A DNA stretch of 64,000 bases from Bimastos eiseni (GCA_959347315.1 OY365806.1:50607568-50671567), one strand, 5' to 3'. Shown: positions 25,901 through 35,805, numbered from the stretch's first letter. Made by a program: numbers and translations. Notes: a model not told the origin generated them from the letters alone.

Positions 25901-27976
25901 CTTTGGTCAGAGTATCCACCCTCCCTTCAGCTTTTATTACAGACTTCTTAACATTCGACCCAAAGACTGTTCAGCTCTTCTTGTCATTGCTATAACCATC
26001 AACCTGTTTCTGCTGACTAGCACTTTCCTGATATCCTTCTTCAACTATGTGGTCACAGCGCAGTTTACTGAAGATAAAAGCGTATATTCAACCTGTTCTA
26101 ATAAAACCATCTATGGACATTAACTACTGTTCAGTTTCAAATCTCTCATTTGTATATCTCAGAACATGTTGACCCTTTTTGCATCACTGACTATCACATC
26201 TTGTTGACCCTTCTTGTGTCACTGGTTTACATACTGGGCACAAGGCCTTTTAGAGAGAGAAATAATGGTTTAATTGGCCCAATGTTTGGATCTTTGAGAC
26301 ATGAGTATTTTGTATGTGATCACCATTGAAATCTGATTAGAGTTGAATGACCTGTGCAATTATACCAGAGTTTCAGACAATTTTGCCAGACAGCAGACTC
26401 CAGGCTATTTTCAGCCTTTATCAGCAAACTGGCACATCTATTACATGAGCACTTGATTGTCTCACTGCACCCGAATGATTCCTAAGGCTCTAGCTCATAA
26501 AACCTCTTGTCACTCTGATGCTAATATACAGAATTTATTTATCTATTTGACAAACTATTGTATTTATCTAAAAATTGATGGAGCACCTATTGTAGTATCG
26601 ATGTCAGAGTCGCTTACAGTGTGAAATCCCTGGGGAAAACTATGTACACGAAAGTGGTTTTTAAATAAAGCATATACTTAGCGTTACATACTATTTAAAT
26701 GCCCAGATGTGTAGATGCATGTGATAGATACAACAGTGCTTTCACCATGCCTGCATTTGCACCTTTTACATCCCAGAAAGTAGACTGCAAACTTTAAGGT
26801 AGCCAAATTTTGTCATCTTTGACAAGTTCTTCAGAAGTGTTACATTTATGATGAATCACTTACTCAACGTGGTTATGGTTGTATGGTGAAGTCGCTAAAT
26901 GTTCTGTTTCATTTGGTTCATCTAGTTTGTTCCCAACAATGCCTCGTCATAATCTGTACAAGATCAAGCCACAAGTCGAGGCTCTGTGTGCCAAGCATGG
27001 CATTCCATACAAGTGCAAAACGCTGTCTGAGGCATTTCTCGACATTGTCAAGTATGTCATTTGTAGCATTTTTGTGAATCTGGTTATTACCAAAACAGAC
27101 TGAGACAAGTAATTCTGGAGATATGGTCGTAAATTGTGACTACATTGATGTTAAAAAGTGGTGATAATTGTTTTTATCCTTAACAAGGATTGTGGTTGCT
27201 AAGAAGGATGGTTGCTATAGAGACTGAAACTGATCCTGAGAGAAATTGCTGAGGAGGGAGAGTGCTAAAGAGTTCTGTTGCTATGAAGACTAGTTGTTAA
27301 GGAGGCTGATTGGTTGAGGAGGCTGATTGCTAAAGAAGGGTGGTTGATAAAGAGGATGGATACTAAGTTGTTTGAAGTTGATCTTAAGGCTGATCGCTAA
27401 GAGGACATGCGATATGAGACTGGTTGCTAAGGAGTGTGGTTGCTAAGAAGGCTCCGATTGATTGGTATTTGTCGCTAATGCATTTCGTGACAATTCCTTC
27501 TAAAGGAATAAGCATAAATAAATTGCAGTCCTTTTACTATGCACCATTGCTATGGATGCTGGTCTAAGGAGGCTGGTTGCTACAGAGACTAGTTGTTAAG
27601 TATGTTGGTTGCTAAAGAGTTTTATTGCTAAGGAGGTTGAGGTTGTTGTGTGCTGATGGCATTTAAAATTCACCACAGTACACCTTGTAAAAGAGAAAGT
27701 ATTAGCATAATTTGTAGCCGTTTGTTATACACCATTGCTAAGTAGGCTGGTAGCTAAGGAGAACAGTTGGTTGTTGTTTGCAGTAATATTGTTGCTGTTT
27801 TGTGTGTTAATTCATTATACGAATTATACTGGCTTTTTCTCCATGCCAGAGGGTCTTTTGTTTCTGTTCTGTAAGAGTCCATGTCTCTAAATTATTAATT
27901 ATGATCTATTTGTAGGTCTTTGAAGCACTCAGGAGAAATCTGGTATGCCCACTATCAGTCATACCATTTTTCATAA
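10748..27976 (+). CDS. FADS2-like: Front-end fatty acyl desaturase (FADS1/2 type), 13 coding exons
   Basis: The encoded enzyme inserts a double bond between an existing one and the carboxyl end of a polyunsaturated acyl-CoA, at the ER membrane, using electrons delivered through its own cytochrome b5 domain. Thirteen exons (10748-10939, 15569-15718, 16563-16709, 17961-18056, 19340-19399, 19859-19924, 21695-21755, 23158-23234, 23677-23774, 24781-24877, 25567-25646, 26926-27051, 27916-27976) join in frame to 1311 bp, 436 residues; vertebrate FADS proteins have about 444. Residues 15-90 form the cytochrome b5 domain with haem motif HPGG (48-51). Histidine boxes are HDFGH (169-173), HNQHH (206-210) and QIEHH (371-375); the Q in box three is the front-end signature. 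All junctions are GT-AG with matching phases. Delta-5, delta-6 or delta-8 preference cannot be told from the sequence. Confidence 0.95.
10970..11917 (+). mobile_element. piggyBac-like element relic in intron 1
   Basis: TTAA at 10970-10973 and 11914-11917 is the piggyBac target duplication. The inner ends are similar inverted repeats (CCTTTTAGCCGTTTA and TAAACGGGTAAAGG). Inside, the + strand gives an acidic [13 protein letters not shown] segment near 11290-11328, and [17 protein letters not shown] near 11560-11610, which resembles the piggyBac transposase motif around VxETNRYA. Stops and missing DDD catalytic parts make it a relic. Confidence 0.6.
11918..14093. other. Intron 1 of desaturase, repeat fragments only
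   Basis: No exon is supported. A short block at about 12866-12908 (GGTGCCATAGCGCGGCCATA) recurs inverted at about 14926-14972. A 20-bp block, CGTCTGTATTTACCTGGCAG, occurs at about 13514 and again at about 14660. These look like pieces of one or two dispersed repeat families. Confidence 0.45.
14094..14562 (+). pseudogene. hAT transposase N-terminal relic
   Basis: Two adjacent frames encode a short N-terminus ending at a stop near 14180, then [20 protein letters not shown]. The latter matches the hAT N-terminal pattern around RPISIVEDEG. The right end, GATATCAGCCCTA near 14549-14561, looks like a hAT terminus; ATTAATTAATCGATTAAT near 13981 may be part of the left end. No complete transposase or clean target duplication remains. 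Confidence 0.6.
15569..15718 (+). CDS. FADS2-like: Desaturase coding exon 2
   Basis: Fifty codons in phase 0 between TTGCAG and GTACGA. It encodes EAFKAFH, the end of the cytochrome b5 fold, then KYMTPLNVG and a charged linker ([18 protein letters not shown]) leading to the desaturase domain. Confidence 0.92.
16240..16455 (+). mobile_element. tRNA-derived SINE, copy 1 (intron 2)
   Basis: The head resembles a tRNA gene: an A-box-like GTGGCTGATCGGTTAGA and a B-box-like GGTTCGACCCTC about 40 bp later, the internal RNA polymerase III promoter. The body (GTAGGGACCTTGAGCAAGTC and AAGGCGTGTG) is shared with 37568-37785 at roughly 80-85% by eye. It lies about 110 bp upstream of coding exon 3 in sense orientation. 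Confidence 0.8.
16563..16709 (+). CDS. FADS2-like: Desaturase coding exon 3 (first membrane segments)
   Basis: Forty-nine codons, phase 0 at both ends, between TTTTAG and GTAATT. It encodes hydrophobic runs [19 protein letters not shown] and [14 protein letters not shown], the first pair of transmembrane helices before histidine box one. Confidence 0.92.
17961..18056 (+). CDS. FADS2-like: Desaturase coding exon 4 (His box 1)
   Basis: Thirty-two codons. It encodes [14 protein letters not shown], the first histidine box that helps bind the di-iron centre. The acceptor AG at 17959-17960 was chosen because it keeps phase 0 with exon 3; other AGs at 17956 and 17964 would break the frame. Donor GTAATT. 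Confidence 0.9.
19340..19399 (+). CDS. FADS2-like: Desaturase coding exon 5 (His box 2)
   Basis: Twenty codons, phase 0, between ATTTTAG and GTAAGT. It encodes [20 protein letters not shown] with the second histidine box, HNQHH. Confidence 0.92.
19859..19924 (+). CDS. FADS2-like: Desaturase coding exon 6
   Basis: Twenty-two codons, phase 0, between TTGCAG and GTAAGC. It encodes [18 protein letters not shown], matching the conserved NKDPD segment just after box two in FADS proteins. Confidence 0.92.
21695..21755 (+). CDS. FADS2-like: Desaturase coding exon 7
   Basis: Sixty-one bases encoding [20 protein letters not shown] plus one base, ending before GTAGGT. The [11 protein letters not shown] segment matches the LPYNxQHxYFF block of FADS enzymes. 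The split codon is completed by TT from exon 8 to give isoleucine, restoring the usual YFFxIGPP sequence. This exon is easy to miss because its frame is open only briefly. Confidence 0.9.
22130..22960 (+). pseudogene. LINE reverse-transcriptase relic in intron 7
   Basis: Frames around 22400-22560 give [20 protein letters not shown] and [14 protein letters not shown], matching the LINE pattern ICRSCYFHLRxLRxIR ... SRLDYCNSLLYGLP. An upstream part near 22180-22320 gives [12 protein letters not shown] and NPKHLWSSI, as in the linker before the reverse transcriptase. The catalytic FADD box is absent and the frame is broken. Confidence 0.65.
23158..23234 (+). CDS. FADS2-like: Desaturase coding exon 8
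   Basis: Seventy-seven bases starting in phase 1, after TTGCAG and before GTAAGT. It encodes [18 protein letters not shown] and MRRNWL, a membrane segment. Confidence 0.92.
23677..23774 (+). CDS. FADS2-like: Desaturase coding exon 9
   Basis: Ninety-eight bases, ending in phase 2 before GTATGG. It encodes [18 protein letters not shown] and GAIKYYFLV, the last transmembrane pair. The acceptor ATAAG is weak (few pyrimidines) but is the one that keeps the frame and gives the expected NWxD junction. Confidence 0.88.
24781..24877 (+). CDS. FADS2-like: Desaturase coding exon 10
   Basis: Ninety-seven bases after GACAG, completing an arginine codon with the previous exon. It encodes [20 protein letters not shown], the conserved exchange region (WVxQxNHIPM) that in vertebrates influences regioselectivity. 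Donor GTATTT. Confidence 0.92.
25567..25646 (+). CDS. FADS2-like: Desaturase coding exon 11 (His box 3, start)
   Basis: Eighty bases between TTACAG and GTGAGT. It encodes [20 protein letters not shown] and NFQIEH, with the last box-three histidine split across the intron (CA in this exon, T in the next). Confidence 0.93.
26926..27051 (+). CDS. FADS2-like: Desaturase coding exon 12
   Basis: One hundred and twenty-six bases after CATCTAG. It completes QIEHH and continues [20 protein letters not shown] and [20 protein letters not shown]. It ends AA before GTATGT. Confidence 0.93.
27185..27770 (+). repeat. Degenerate tandem repeat in the last intron
   Basis: An irregular array of roughly 17-18-bp units close to GGTTGCTAAGGAGGCTG occupies most of the 864-bp last intron of the desaturase gene. 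Units are heavily mutated and interrupted. No coding or splice role is visible. Confidence 0.7.
27916..27976 (+). CDS. FADS2-like: Desaturase coding exon 13 (C-terminus, stop)
   Basis: Sixty-one bases after TTGTAG, completing a lysine codon and encoding [19 protein letters not shown] then TAA. The SLxxSGxxWxxAY-like end is typical of FADS proteins. Confidence 0.92.
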
Positions 27977-29211
27977 GAATGTGCAACTCAAGAACATCAT
28001 AACAACAAACAGAGGATGCAGCAGAGGATGAGGATGCAGAGGACAATGGTGGATGGCAATCGAAACCAGTTTCACCTGCTTTGTGTTGTCATTTAGCTTA
28101 CGTCTTTAAAGCTTGGGGTTTTATATAGAACGTTTCAATCTCGTGCGACTTAGAGCAGGTGTATTTTCGAGTCGAGGTTGCCTGATGTCATTGTAGGTGG
28201 TGTTTTGAAAATATTGATACTTCTGTGTAGCAACTTTGTAGTTTTGATAATTTTGATTTCATTGGCACGGTTCTAATTCTTCCTTTTTCTGTAGCTTTCT
28301 TGTCTAAAAGGTTATACAATTTCACTATACTCCCAACTTCTATTGAATAGGAAGTTGCCAACAATGGCAACAAGTAGCTTTCTGGAATGTGCGCTTGTTA
28401 GTTTATGTCCATTTGGTGCACATGAACTGAACAATGAGGCAATGGGTAGACTTGACAGTGTTGTGAGTAAATTATTTATTTGTGATGTAATATAAATGGA
28501 CACCAGATTTAATGCAGATTAGAACTCAATGTGACCATGTCACAACCTTTTATAGACTTAATAGGCACACATAGGTTATGTTGGAAAGAGTTTCCAATAC
28601 ATATATATTACATTTACAATGCCGACTTATTTGGGAGCTATAGTCCCCAAGAGTGAGTGTGCAGACCGCAAATAAAAATGGCTGAAATACTTTTTTATAT
28701 GATTTAAGTATGGCTGTGCAATCGTGCATGGCTAGAAACCTCAAAGACAGAGGATGTCTGATATGAAGGCATTTGAACTGTAGCTTGCTTATCAGGCGAT
28801 TTTGCCCAATTACTTTGCAAGACCACTGTACCACTGATCAGTGATTGTGATTCGGTGAATGGCAATAACTTTTCTCGCTAGTTCACCTTCTTTTCTTAAC
28901 AGACATTATTTCTGTGTGAATTGACTGCCAATATGCAGCACAGCTGTTGTCACCTTGGTTGAGGCAGCAGCTGAGCTCATTGCAAAGTTAGGTAGGATGG
29001 CTGTCATCGCAAAGGCAACCTAAAGCACAAGTACCATAACTTGTCTTGGTTGAAGCAGCTGCTGGGTGTGGGAGGAGTGGTGACATGTACAGCTGTATTC
29101 AGCTCTCACCTACTTTGAAGCAATTCTGTCCTCTGCAGGAGGACTTACATTTGCTGATAGTGACTGTTGTGACTCATATTCAGGCATTTATCAACAGCTT
29201 ATACAAATAAA
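27977..29211 (+). other. Probable desaturase 3' UTR with candidate poly(A) signals
   Basis: Non-coding sequence after the stop. AATAAA hexamers occur at about 28671 and 29206; either could end the transcript. Which is used cannot be told without RNA data. Confidence 0.35.
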
Positions 29212-29339
29212 CTGAATGTTTACCGGTGCAGTATGTGATTTGATTTCACAAGCATTCTACCATGTCGTGCTAGACGGCAAGTTCCTGTATCACGTATTAA
29301 CTAAAATTATGGTGTTTAGGTAGCACAAGGATTCCCATA

Positions 29340-29525
29340 CGTTTAGTCTACATATTTATATATGTATATTTATGTATATATATATAGTGTTTGTACTGTA
29401 TGTATATATATATATATAATTATATATAAATAACAGTTTTCCCTATATTTACATAAATATATACATAAACTTGTGTATATATATTCACACAAATATGTAT
29501 GTATATATATATATATATATACACT
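29340..29525. repeat. AT-rich microsatellite
   Basis: TATATATA, TATGTATA and ATACATAA stretches form an impure dinucleotide repeat. It can form fold-backs and has no coding content. Confidence 0.8.
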
Positions 29526-30628
29526 ATTTAGATGCACATGTTTGTTTACATATAATATATGCAGTGTATGTCTAAAATTTGGTCAGAATTTGATTGCTTC
29601 ATCAGTCTAGGGGTTGTTGCTGATGAAATCCACTTTAAAATCGTAAACATTTGTACAGAACCTGTTTACCTGAACAACATCAAAGACAGAGTTTTACATC
29701 GAATGGACAAATTATTTTGATTTCTAAAATTTCTACATAATTTGCAGTGTTGATTTGACAAATTTTACTTATAATAATCAATTTCAAATCATGATTATGT
29801 TGTAAATGTGCCATAATTATTAAACGTTTGTACAGTCTTTTTGAGTAGAAATGACGCCAAGTCTTCAAATCGTCTTCTGGGTTCTGTAAAATCCATGGCA
29901 TTTCTCTGTGTTTAGATAACACTTTCATCCTATGAGACACATTCTATAGCATTATATCATTTTCACCAAAACATGGTTGATTTCTTGATGCCGTCAGAAG
30001 CAATTTTCATCATCCGTGTTTACGAACTGCCTATATGGCTATTTGCATATTTCCATTCATGTGGCTTTCTGCAGTCGATGAATATTAAAAAAACTGAATG
30101 ATTAAGATATTGCACAGACCTCTAGTGAGAGGATCTAGAAAGGTATTTGGCTGCATACATTATGTTACAAGTATGTTGCCGGTTGTATGCATCAGGTCAT
30201 TTTTATGGCACCTTCCCCGATTTACTCAAAGTGCTGGTAACATTGAGTGATCGACTGTCTAACTTATTGATTGACTAATGTTTGATGAACACCATCTTTA
30301 CTGAACACCATACTATGTTCGAGCTATAGTTCGAGCTGCATTATAGCATGTAATACAATGAAAGGGAAGGAACCCTATGCCTGGAAAGTGCTTTTGCTGG
30401 CTTCAATACTTCAATAATTATCTGCAAGCAACGTTAGGTCAGCAATATTATTATTTTTTATCTAAATAAGAAAAGAGGCATGACTTGAGGGGCTAAAAAT
30501 TTATTTTATGGGCCAAGATTATGCAGCACAAACCCCTGCAAACTTGTTTTTCATGTTCAGAAAATTAGAGTAACATTACTGGCATAAGGCTCATGTTTAT
30601 AAAGTTATTTAATAGGGCGCATGATATA
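29526..30628. other. Intergenic, nothing recognised
   Basis: AT-rich sequence downstream of the desaturase gene. Short frames only, without motif or splice support. Confidence 0.5.
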
Positions 30629-30693
30629 TCCAACACACAAACCACGTGTGTTGCCATACCATGTATGGTAACACACGTGGTTTGTGTGTTGGA
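30629..30693. repeat. Near-perfect 31-bp inverted repeat (hairpin)
   Basis: Left arm 30629-30659 and right arm 30663-30693 are reverse complements with one mismatch, separated by 3 bp. The core is CACACAAACCACGTGTGTTG. Such a compact palindrome could be a tiny fold-back transposon remnant or a transcribed hairpin. The loop is too small for a standard pre-miRNA. Confidence 0.85.
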
Positions 30694-31602
30694 TTTTCAA
30701 ACATTCACAAAGGCACACATTATTGAGATTTGACTGTTATAAAATTAGTTCACTGAACATAAAATGTTAGTCCACAGGAAGATCAGGTAGCAACGAGACA
30801 ATTGGCCTCATACACTGATGCCACAAGAGATGGTTGCCAATGCCTAGTTTCATGATTGCATCTGATGTTAGCTTTAGGAGGAACCATTATATGATCGTCT
30901 TGTTTGTCCGGAGATAGGAATGCCTCTAATAACAATGAATATTGTTCATGTCATGGACTCTTGGATGGTATTTTGACCTGCATTGTTGGCAGTTAGTTCT
31001 TCAGTGGATGACCATCAACAAAATGCTATGCCATCTAGTCTGCACGCTGCCTTCTATCGTGCCATCGATAGCAGCAAATGTTAAAATAGTTCCCCTTCAT
31101 TGATCTTCATTGTACCTCAGCTGATGGATTTAGTGACTTGTGCTTTTGATGAGTTTTTAAGCTGTAATTATGTATAACCAACATATTTTTTTAAAGCTCT
31201 TTCAGAATAATAGAACCAGAAATTAAATGAATTGAATTGTGCAATGTGATTAGTTTGGCTGATATGGCTTTTGTTTGTGTCCAAATTGTTACATAGGAAA
31301 TTCCATGAATATGATTGCAATGTGAATGATCCAGTTTTTGCCAATTCAACTTCTGTTGGGACTTAAATTGTTAATTTGCTTGTTGTAAGGTCACTGGTGC
31401 AAAGCATGCAGTAGACGAAGGTTGTCGACATTGTGGTTGTTGACATTGTGATGCTGCATTTTAATGTTGCATTTTTAATGATGCATTTATTGAGACTCTA
31501 ATGAACAAACCTGGAGTTCAATTCTCCTCATTAATAATATAATACAACAGAGATGTCAGTATGTCGTGTGTAACACTGGGTTCTCACTGCATTGTTTGTT
31601 AG
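30694..31602. other. Intergenic, nothing recognised
   Basis: No supported exon. The last 30 bases before 31603 (GGGTTCTCACTGCATTGTTT then GTTAG) would serve as a splice acceptor for the ORF that follows. Confidence 0.4.
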
Positions 31603-32016
31603 ATGGCACCACACCACACATCGCCAGTCCCCATGCTTCATCATGCCTCACAACAATGGCCACATGGCATGATGGAGCAATTGGGTACTGGAGCTCTTGC
31701 TCCATTAGGGTTGCACTCTGTAGAAGTCAGCACAGAGCTGAGATTGATTCCCACTACCCTCCCAAACGAAGTGGAGGTGTTCGAGAAGGTGGTGGAAGTA
31801 GAAAAGAAAGTGCAGAAGGGAAGAGGACATGCAGCAGGAGGGGTGTTGAGGAAGAGTGGTAGAGTAAGGGGAGGGGAAAGGCATGGAAATGAAGGGAAGG
31901 TTAAGGGAGCTAAATTTTACCATCCTAGGACGGGTAAACATCTAGTATTTATTAGAAAGAAAGTATTTAAGCAGTATGGGCAGATAGGTTCAAGTGATGT
32001 GGTAAGAATGTTATGA
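31603..32016 (+). CDS. Hypothetical 137-residue ORF, possible terminal exon
   Basis: An uninterrupted frame preceded immediately by a good acceptor (pyrimidine-rich tract then TTAG) and, in its middle part, more GC-rich than its flanks. The product has a His/Pro-rich start (APHHTSPVPMLHHAS), an acidic/basic helix-like stretch (NEVEVFEKVVEVEKKVQKG), a Gly/Arg/Lys-rich basic segment and an end with KFYHPRTGKHLVFIRKKVF. No family is recognised. It could be a single-exon gene or the last exon of a gene with exons upstream. Chance cannot be excluded. Confidence 0.35.
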   Translation: MAPHHTSPVPMLHHASQQWPHGMMEQLGTGALAPLGLHSVEVSTELRLIPTTLPNEVEVFEKVVEVEKKVQKGRGHAAGGVLRKSGRVRGGERHGNEGKVKGAKFYHPRTGKHLVFIRKKVFKQYGQIGSSDVVRML

Positions 32017-32810
32017 ATGTTGAGCACTGTCAAATGAAATCATGGGCCTCTCTGTACTATTATATATTTCTTTACGAAAACACTTTAATATAGCAGATTT
32101 TAATGAGTGCTCGGTTAACTGGAACGTCACCCTCAGCAGTGCCCACACGATGCGTCTGCCCACATGCATATATCGATGTTTTATTCAAAGTGGCTACACT
32201 GTTGAATGTTGCTTAAAATAATCTAACCAACATTCTATTTTCTGCCAAGTTATTGTATTTTTACTGAAATTCGCAGTTGATGAGAAAAATCATGTAATTT
32301 CAGGATGCTTTCATAATGGAACTCTATGTATATTTTTATATGTTATAGTTAATTTTTAAATTTGTTATGTTTATCTGTTTACTTGCAATGTGGGCATACT
32401 ATAAAAGTTTTTCTGAATTATTAATGGAATTGTCTTGTTTGTGTTCAATGATCGCTTGATCTTTTCTGGGACCCGTCGTTATTACCACACATCAATGACA
32501 GAGCAACCAGTTTAGGTTGACTCATATATTTATAACTATACATATATATCCTAGACGATTTGCTAATGATCTTTCTCCTTGACAATTCTTTTGTGCAATT
32601 CTCGCATCTTAAAAAGAAGTCAACAATGAACATCTGTCTGCTTTCAGGAGCAATTATTAATGGTTCCGATGTAGTTTCCTTCTTCTGAACACACATTGCT
32701 GCGAATGACACATTTGGTTCATTTAATTCTAAGGCAGCAGAAAAAAATTTTCAGATGCATTACCACATTTCGTATTCTTAATCTAGTGCAAGCTATGCGG
32801 AGGGATAAAA
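32017..32810. other. Intergenic, nothing recognised
   Basis: AT-rich. An 88-codon minus-strand frame at 32445-32711 has no recognisable features. Confidence 0.45.
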
Positions 32811-32877
32811 TAAAAATCATAAAGGGCTTGAAACATCCTACCATAGGTAGGATGTTCCAAGCCTTCTATGATTTTTA
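32811..32877. repeat. 67-bp hairpin-forming inverted repeat
   Basis: The arms of 32 bases (starting TAAAAATCATAAAGGGCTTG and ending with CCAAGCCTTCTATGATTTTT then A) differ at only three positions, some of which would be G-U pairs in RNA. A 3-base loop separates them. It may be a miniature fold-back element or a structured RNA. Confidence 0.8.
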
Positions 32878-33326
32878 AATGAAAAAAATTTGTCATTTGC
32901 AACAGATTACGCAACACTGTGTAGAGGCCCAGTTGCTTATAGCAAGAAAATCTAGCTATAATGCACTGGAATCAGCAGAGTTGAGTTAACAACACTAAAA
33001 CATTCTATTTACAAAACTGGAATGTAAAGAAAATCATTATGCCTACATAACACAAAAATAGCAGTAGTTTAAACATTTAAAATATCACCAGAACCATCCA
33101 GCAAAGTACGAACAGCTACTAGGATCAAAGTGGTCATAGTAGCTGATCTGAGAGTCTGGTTAATTTGCCAGATTGCAGCAGGTGTGCTTCTTAGCTCCAG
33201 CAGCAACCTGTTAAGTCAGCCACCATTTTGATGGCGTGGATGCTGGTCAGTACCAGATTTAAGCATTGTTGTAGAAATCTAAAATAGGCCACACATAGCA
33301 GGGTCAAGGTCGTACAGTCCCCATAC
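32878..33326. other. Intergenic, nothing recognised
   Basis: AT-rich sequence between the hairpin and the next hAT element; no gene is supported. Confidence 0.5.
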
Positions 33327-34070
33327 TAGAGCTGTACCAATTAATCGGGCCGATTATAGAGATATCGGCAATATAGGATATCAGCAAGATAATCTGTGCT
33401 GATATTAAAAATTATTTTTTTAATTTGATAATATTATTTTTAGTCTAAACAAGCAAAATGACGGCAGCAACATCACTGGCTCTGTGAAGGATGGCATTTC
33501 GTTCCATTCCCATATCTTGTCGTCGAGCTAATGGCTTCTTCAGACCATTGGTGAGACCACCCAGTGTGCTAGTATAGACCGTGAGAACGTGTCAACATAG
33601 GTCTTGTGCAGAGTGAGTCATAATGCCTGCTTAAGAGCCAAGGAATTGCTGGCCAATCCAACAGAGAAACTGATGAATGTACATGGAGGCATGCCTAATT
33701 AATACATGCTAGCTGCCAATCAGATCTCCCCAAAACATTTCAGTTGCCTGAGATTAGATGGGTTGCTGTGAATAGGACGGCCGTTCCTTGGCTTTTAATT
33801 ACCCTGGGCACAGTTCGATGGCGGGCGGTGTGTCTAATCTGTATTGCCTGCCTAGGATTAGTCCCCAACTACATGCATACATCTCTTACGGAGCACGTGC
33901 TTGCTTGTATCACAACAATAGGCAGTAGCAGTAGGTCTATCTTTTGGAACCAGACATCTTGGGAAACACAATGAAATAATCGGCTAAATAATCGGTTATC
34001 GGCAAATGAATAATTGGCAATATAATCGGTATCGGCATAATCGCCAAAAAGTTATATCGATACAGCTCTA
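33327..34070. mobile_element. Non-autonomous hAT element with 8-bp TSD
   Basis: Ends TAGAGCTGTACCAATTAATC and TTATATCGATACAGCTCTA are inverted repeats. Subterminal GCCGATTAT/ATAATCGG-type repeats follow, as is typical of hAT elements. Flanks CCCCATAC (33319-33326) and CCCTATAC (34071-34078) match at 7 of 8 positions. The 744-bp interior has no recognised transposase. Confidence 0.8.
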
Positions 34071-34455
34071 CCCTATACAAAGCCATGCATTTTTACATTT
34101 GTACATTAACGATATTTAGTCCAAAACCGAGCAACTCTATTTTATAAAGTTTCCAGTATTTAGTAATGGAACCTCAAGAAATGGCAAAGGTAACATACTT
34201 CACAAGGTATTAAAAGGCACATTAATAATCTACAGAGTACGTTCCATGTATTAGTGCCATTTACTTACAAAGAATTGAGAGTCGAATGGGGATGTCCGAT
34301 TTTCTTAACAATTGTAACAACTTATAAAACATCATTTCAACAAATGCCTCTGATTAGTTTTCTTGAAGAAGCACTGTTTCTGATTGCAATTATTACAGAC
34401 TACATTACATACATTGCATACAGTACATACATATACATACATAAAAGCACATGTA
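34071..34455. other. Short spacer, nothing recognised
   Basis: AT-rich sequence with a TACA/CATA-rich stretch near 34400-34445, just before the mariner insertion at a TA. Confidence 0.5.
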
Positions 34456-34662
34456 CACTGTGTCCGGATGAAAAGTAGTACCCAACAAAAAGTGTCACAA
34501 CTCGTTCAAAACTAAGTATTTGCCTGAAATTTTAAACTCAACAACAGTAACCATATTTACACGAGATCCCAAAGCCGTTTGGAAATATTCGTGAAATTGT
34601 CAAATTTATGAGCGATTGCGAAGGAACACTGAAAAATTAAAGTTTCCAACATAGGCCCTTAC
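34456..34662 (+). repeat. Left terminal inverted repeat of the mariner
   Basis: About 207 bp, from CACTGTGTCCGG to ACATAGGCCCTTA; pairs with 35806-36013. Confidence 0.9.
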
Positions 34663-34729
34663 TTACGCCGACGATGTGACGTCGTCATCGATGATATATG
34701 TCACTTGGTTAGGCGTAAGCAATAAAAAA

Positions 34730-35692
34730 ATGGCGTTTACAGAAGAAGATAAACTTTTAATTAAAGTACTCAGGCAAGAACATGGTTATGGAGCGAAAGG
34801 GTTTCTGAAAGAATTTTCGAATGGCTGGTGTCTTTCGTCTGTGATTAAGTTATTGAAGAAGATCGATGAAACGGGCACAGTGGAGCGAAAACCTGGCAGT
34901 GGCCAAAAACGCACGACACGCACTGTTGAAAATGTTGAGTTGGTTGAAAGGCTGGCATTAAGCCAAGAAAATGCACCAGGAACCCATAGAACAGTGCGTC
35001 AGATTTTGAGGGATATTGGGATTCCGAAGCCCGCAGTTCACGAAACCATTTTCAAGGACTTGAAACTGGTTTGTTTTAGGAAGAGGAAAGCACAAGAGCT
35101 AACAAGAGCAAAGAAACTGACACGTCTTGTACGCGCAAAGCAGCTGCTAAAGAAATACTCTGAACACACAGTTCCATTCATATGGTTTACGGACGAAAAA
35201 GTTTTTACCGTCGCTCCTCCTGTCAACCTCCAGAACGATCGCGTTTATGCGGCGGAGGGAACGCAGAAGAAAAATATGCCAGCTGAACGTCTCCTCAAAA
35301 CACGTTCACTCTTTTCAAAGTCACTAATGGTCTCAGTCGGCGTGTCAACCCTAGCGTGCACTGATTTGATCTTCGTTGAGCCGGGTGTGAAGGTGAATGG
35401 TGCGTACTATCGCGATGTGTTGCTCGCTCAGCATATGCTTCCTGCCATCAAGCACGTGTCTGGCGGCTACTTCACATTCCAACAAGACAGTGCCCCTTCA
35501 CACCGAACACGTGAGACCATTGCTCTACTGCCCCGGGAGACACCCGACTTCATATCACCGCAGCTGTGGCCACCCAACAGTCCAGACCTCAATCCAGTTG
35601 ACTATCAAATCTGGAGTGTACTGGAGGAGCGCATATATTGTTCCCGTATTCGTGACATCGATCACCTGAGGGCACGTCTGGTTGAGGAGTGA
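34730..35692 (+). pseudogene. Mariner DD37D transposase, C-terminal frameshift
   Basis: The enzyme would bind the inverted repeats and cut and paste the element. The frame opens further upstream at 34676, but the ATG at 34730 (AFTEEDKLLIKVLRQEHGYG) fits the family start. A helix-turn-helix region is followed by an RNase H-like catalytic core with FTDEK (first Asp), FQQDSAPSHR (second Asp) and SPDLNPVDYQIW (third Asp). There are 37 residues between the second and third Asp, the DD37D arrangement. The frame stops at 35690-35692; the conserved tail (KQWRPRL, RGGHFEHQL) continues in another frame from 35691 to 35786. So a small indel has removed the last ~32 residues from the reading frame. Activity is doubtful. 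Confidence 0.9.
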
Positions 35693-35805
35693 TCACGTTA
35701 TCATCGACTGGGCCATAAAACAGTGGCGTCCACGTCTATGGTGGTGTGTCCGTGAACGAGGAGGACATTTTGAACACCAGCTGTAGTCGAACTTCACTTC
35801 TTATG

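Noticed and set aside
25851..26123. 90-codon ORF with hydrophobic stretches in desaturase intron 11
   Set aside because: The neighbouring exons join in phase without it, and the FADS family has no such insertion.
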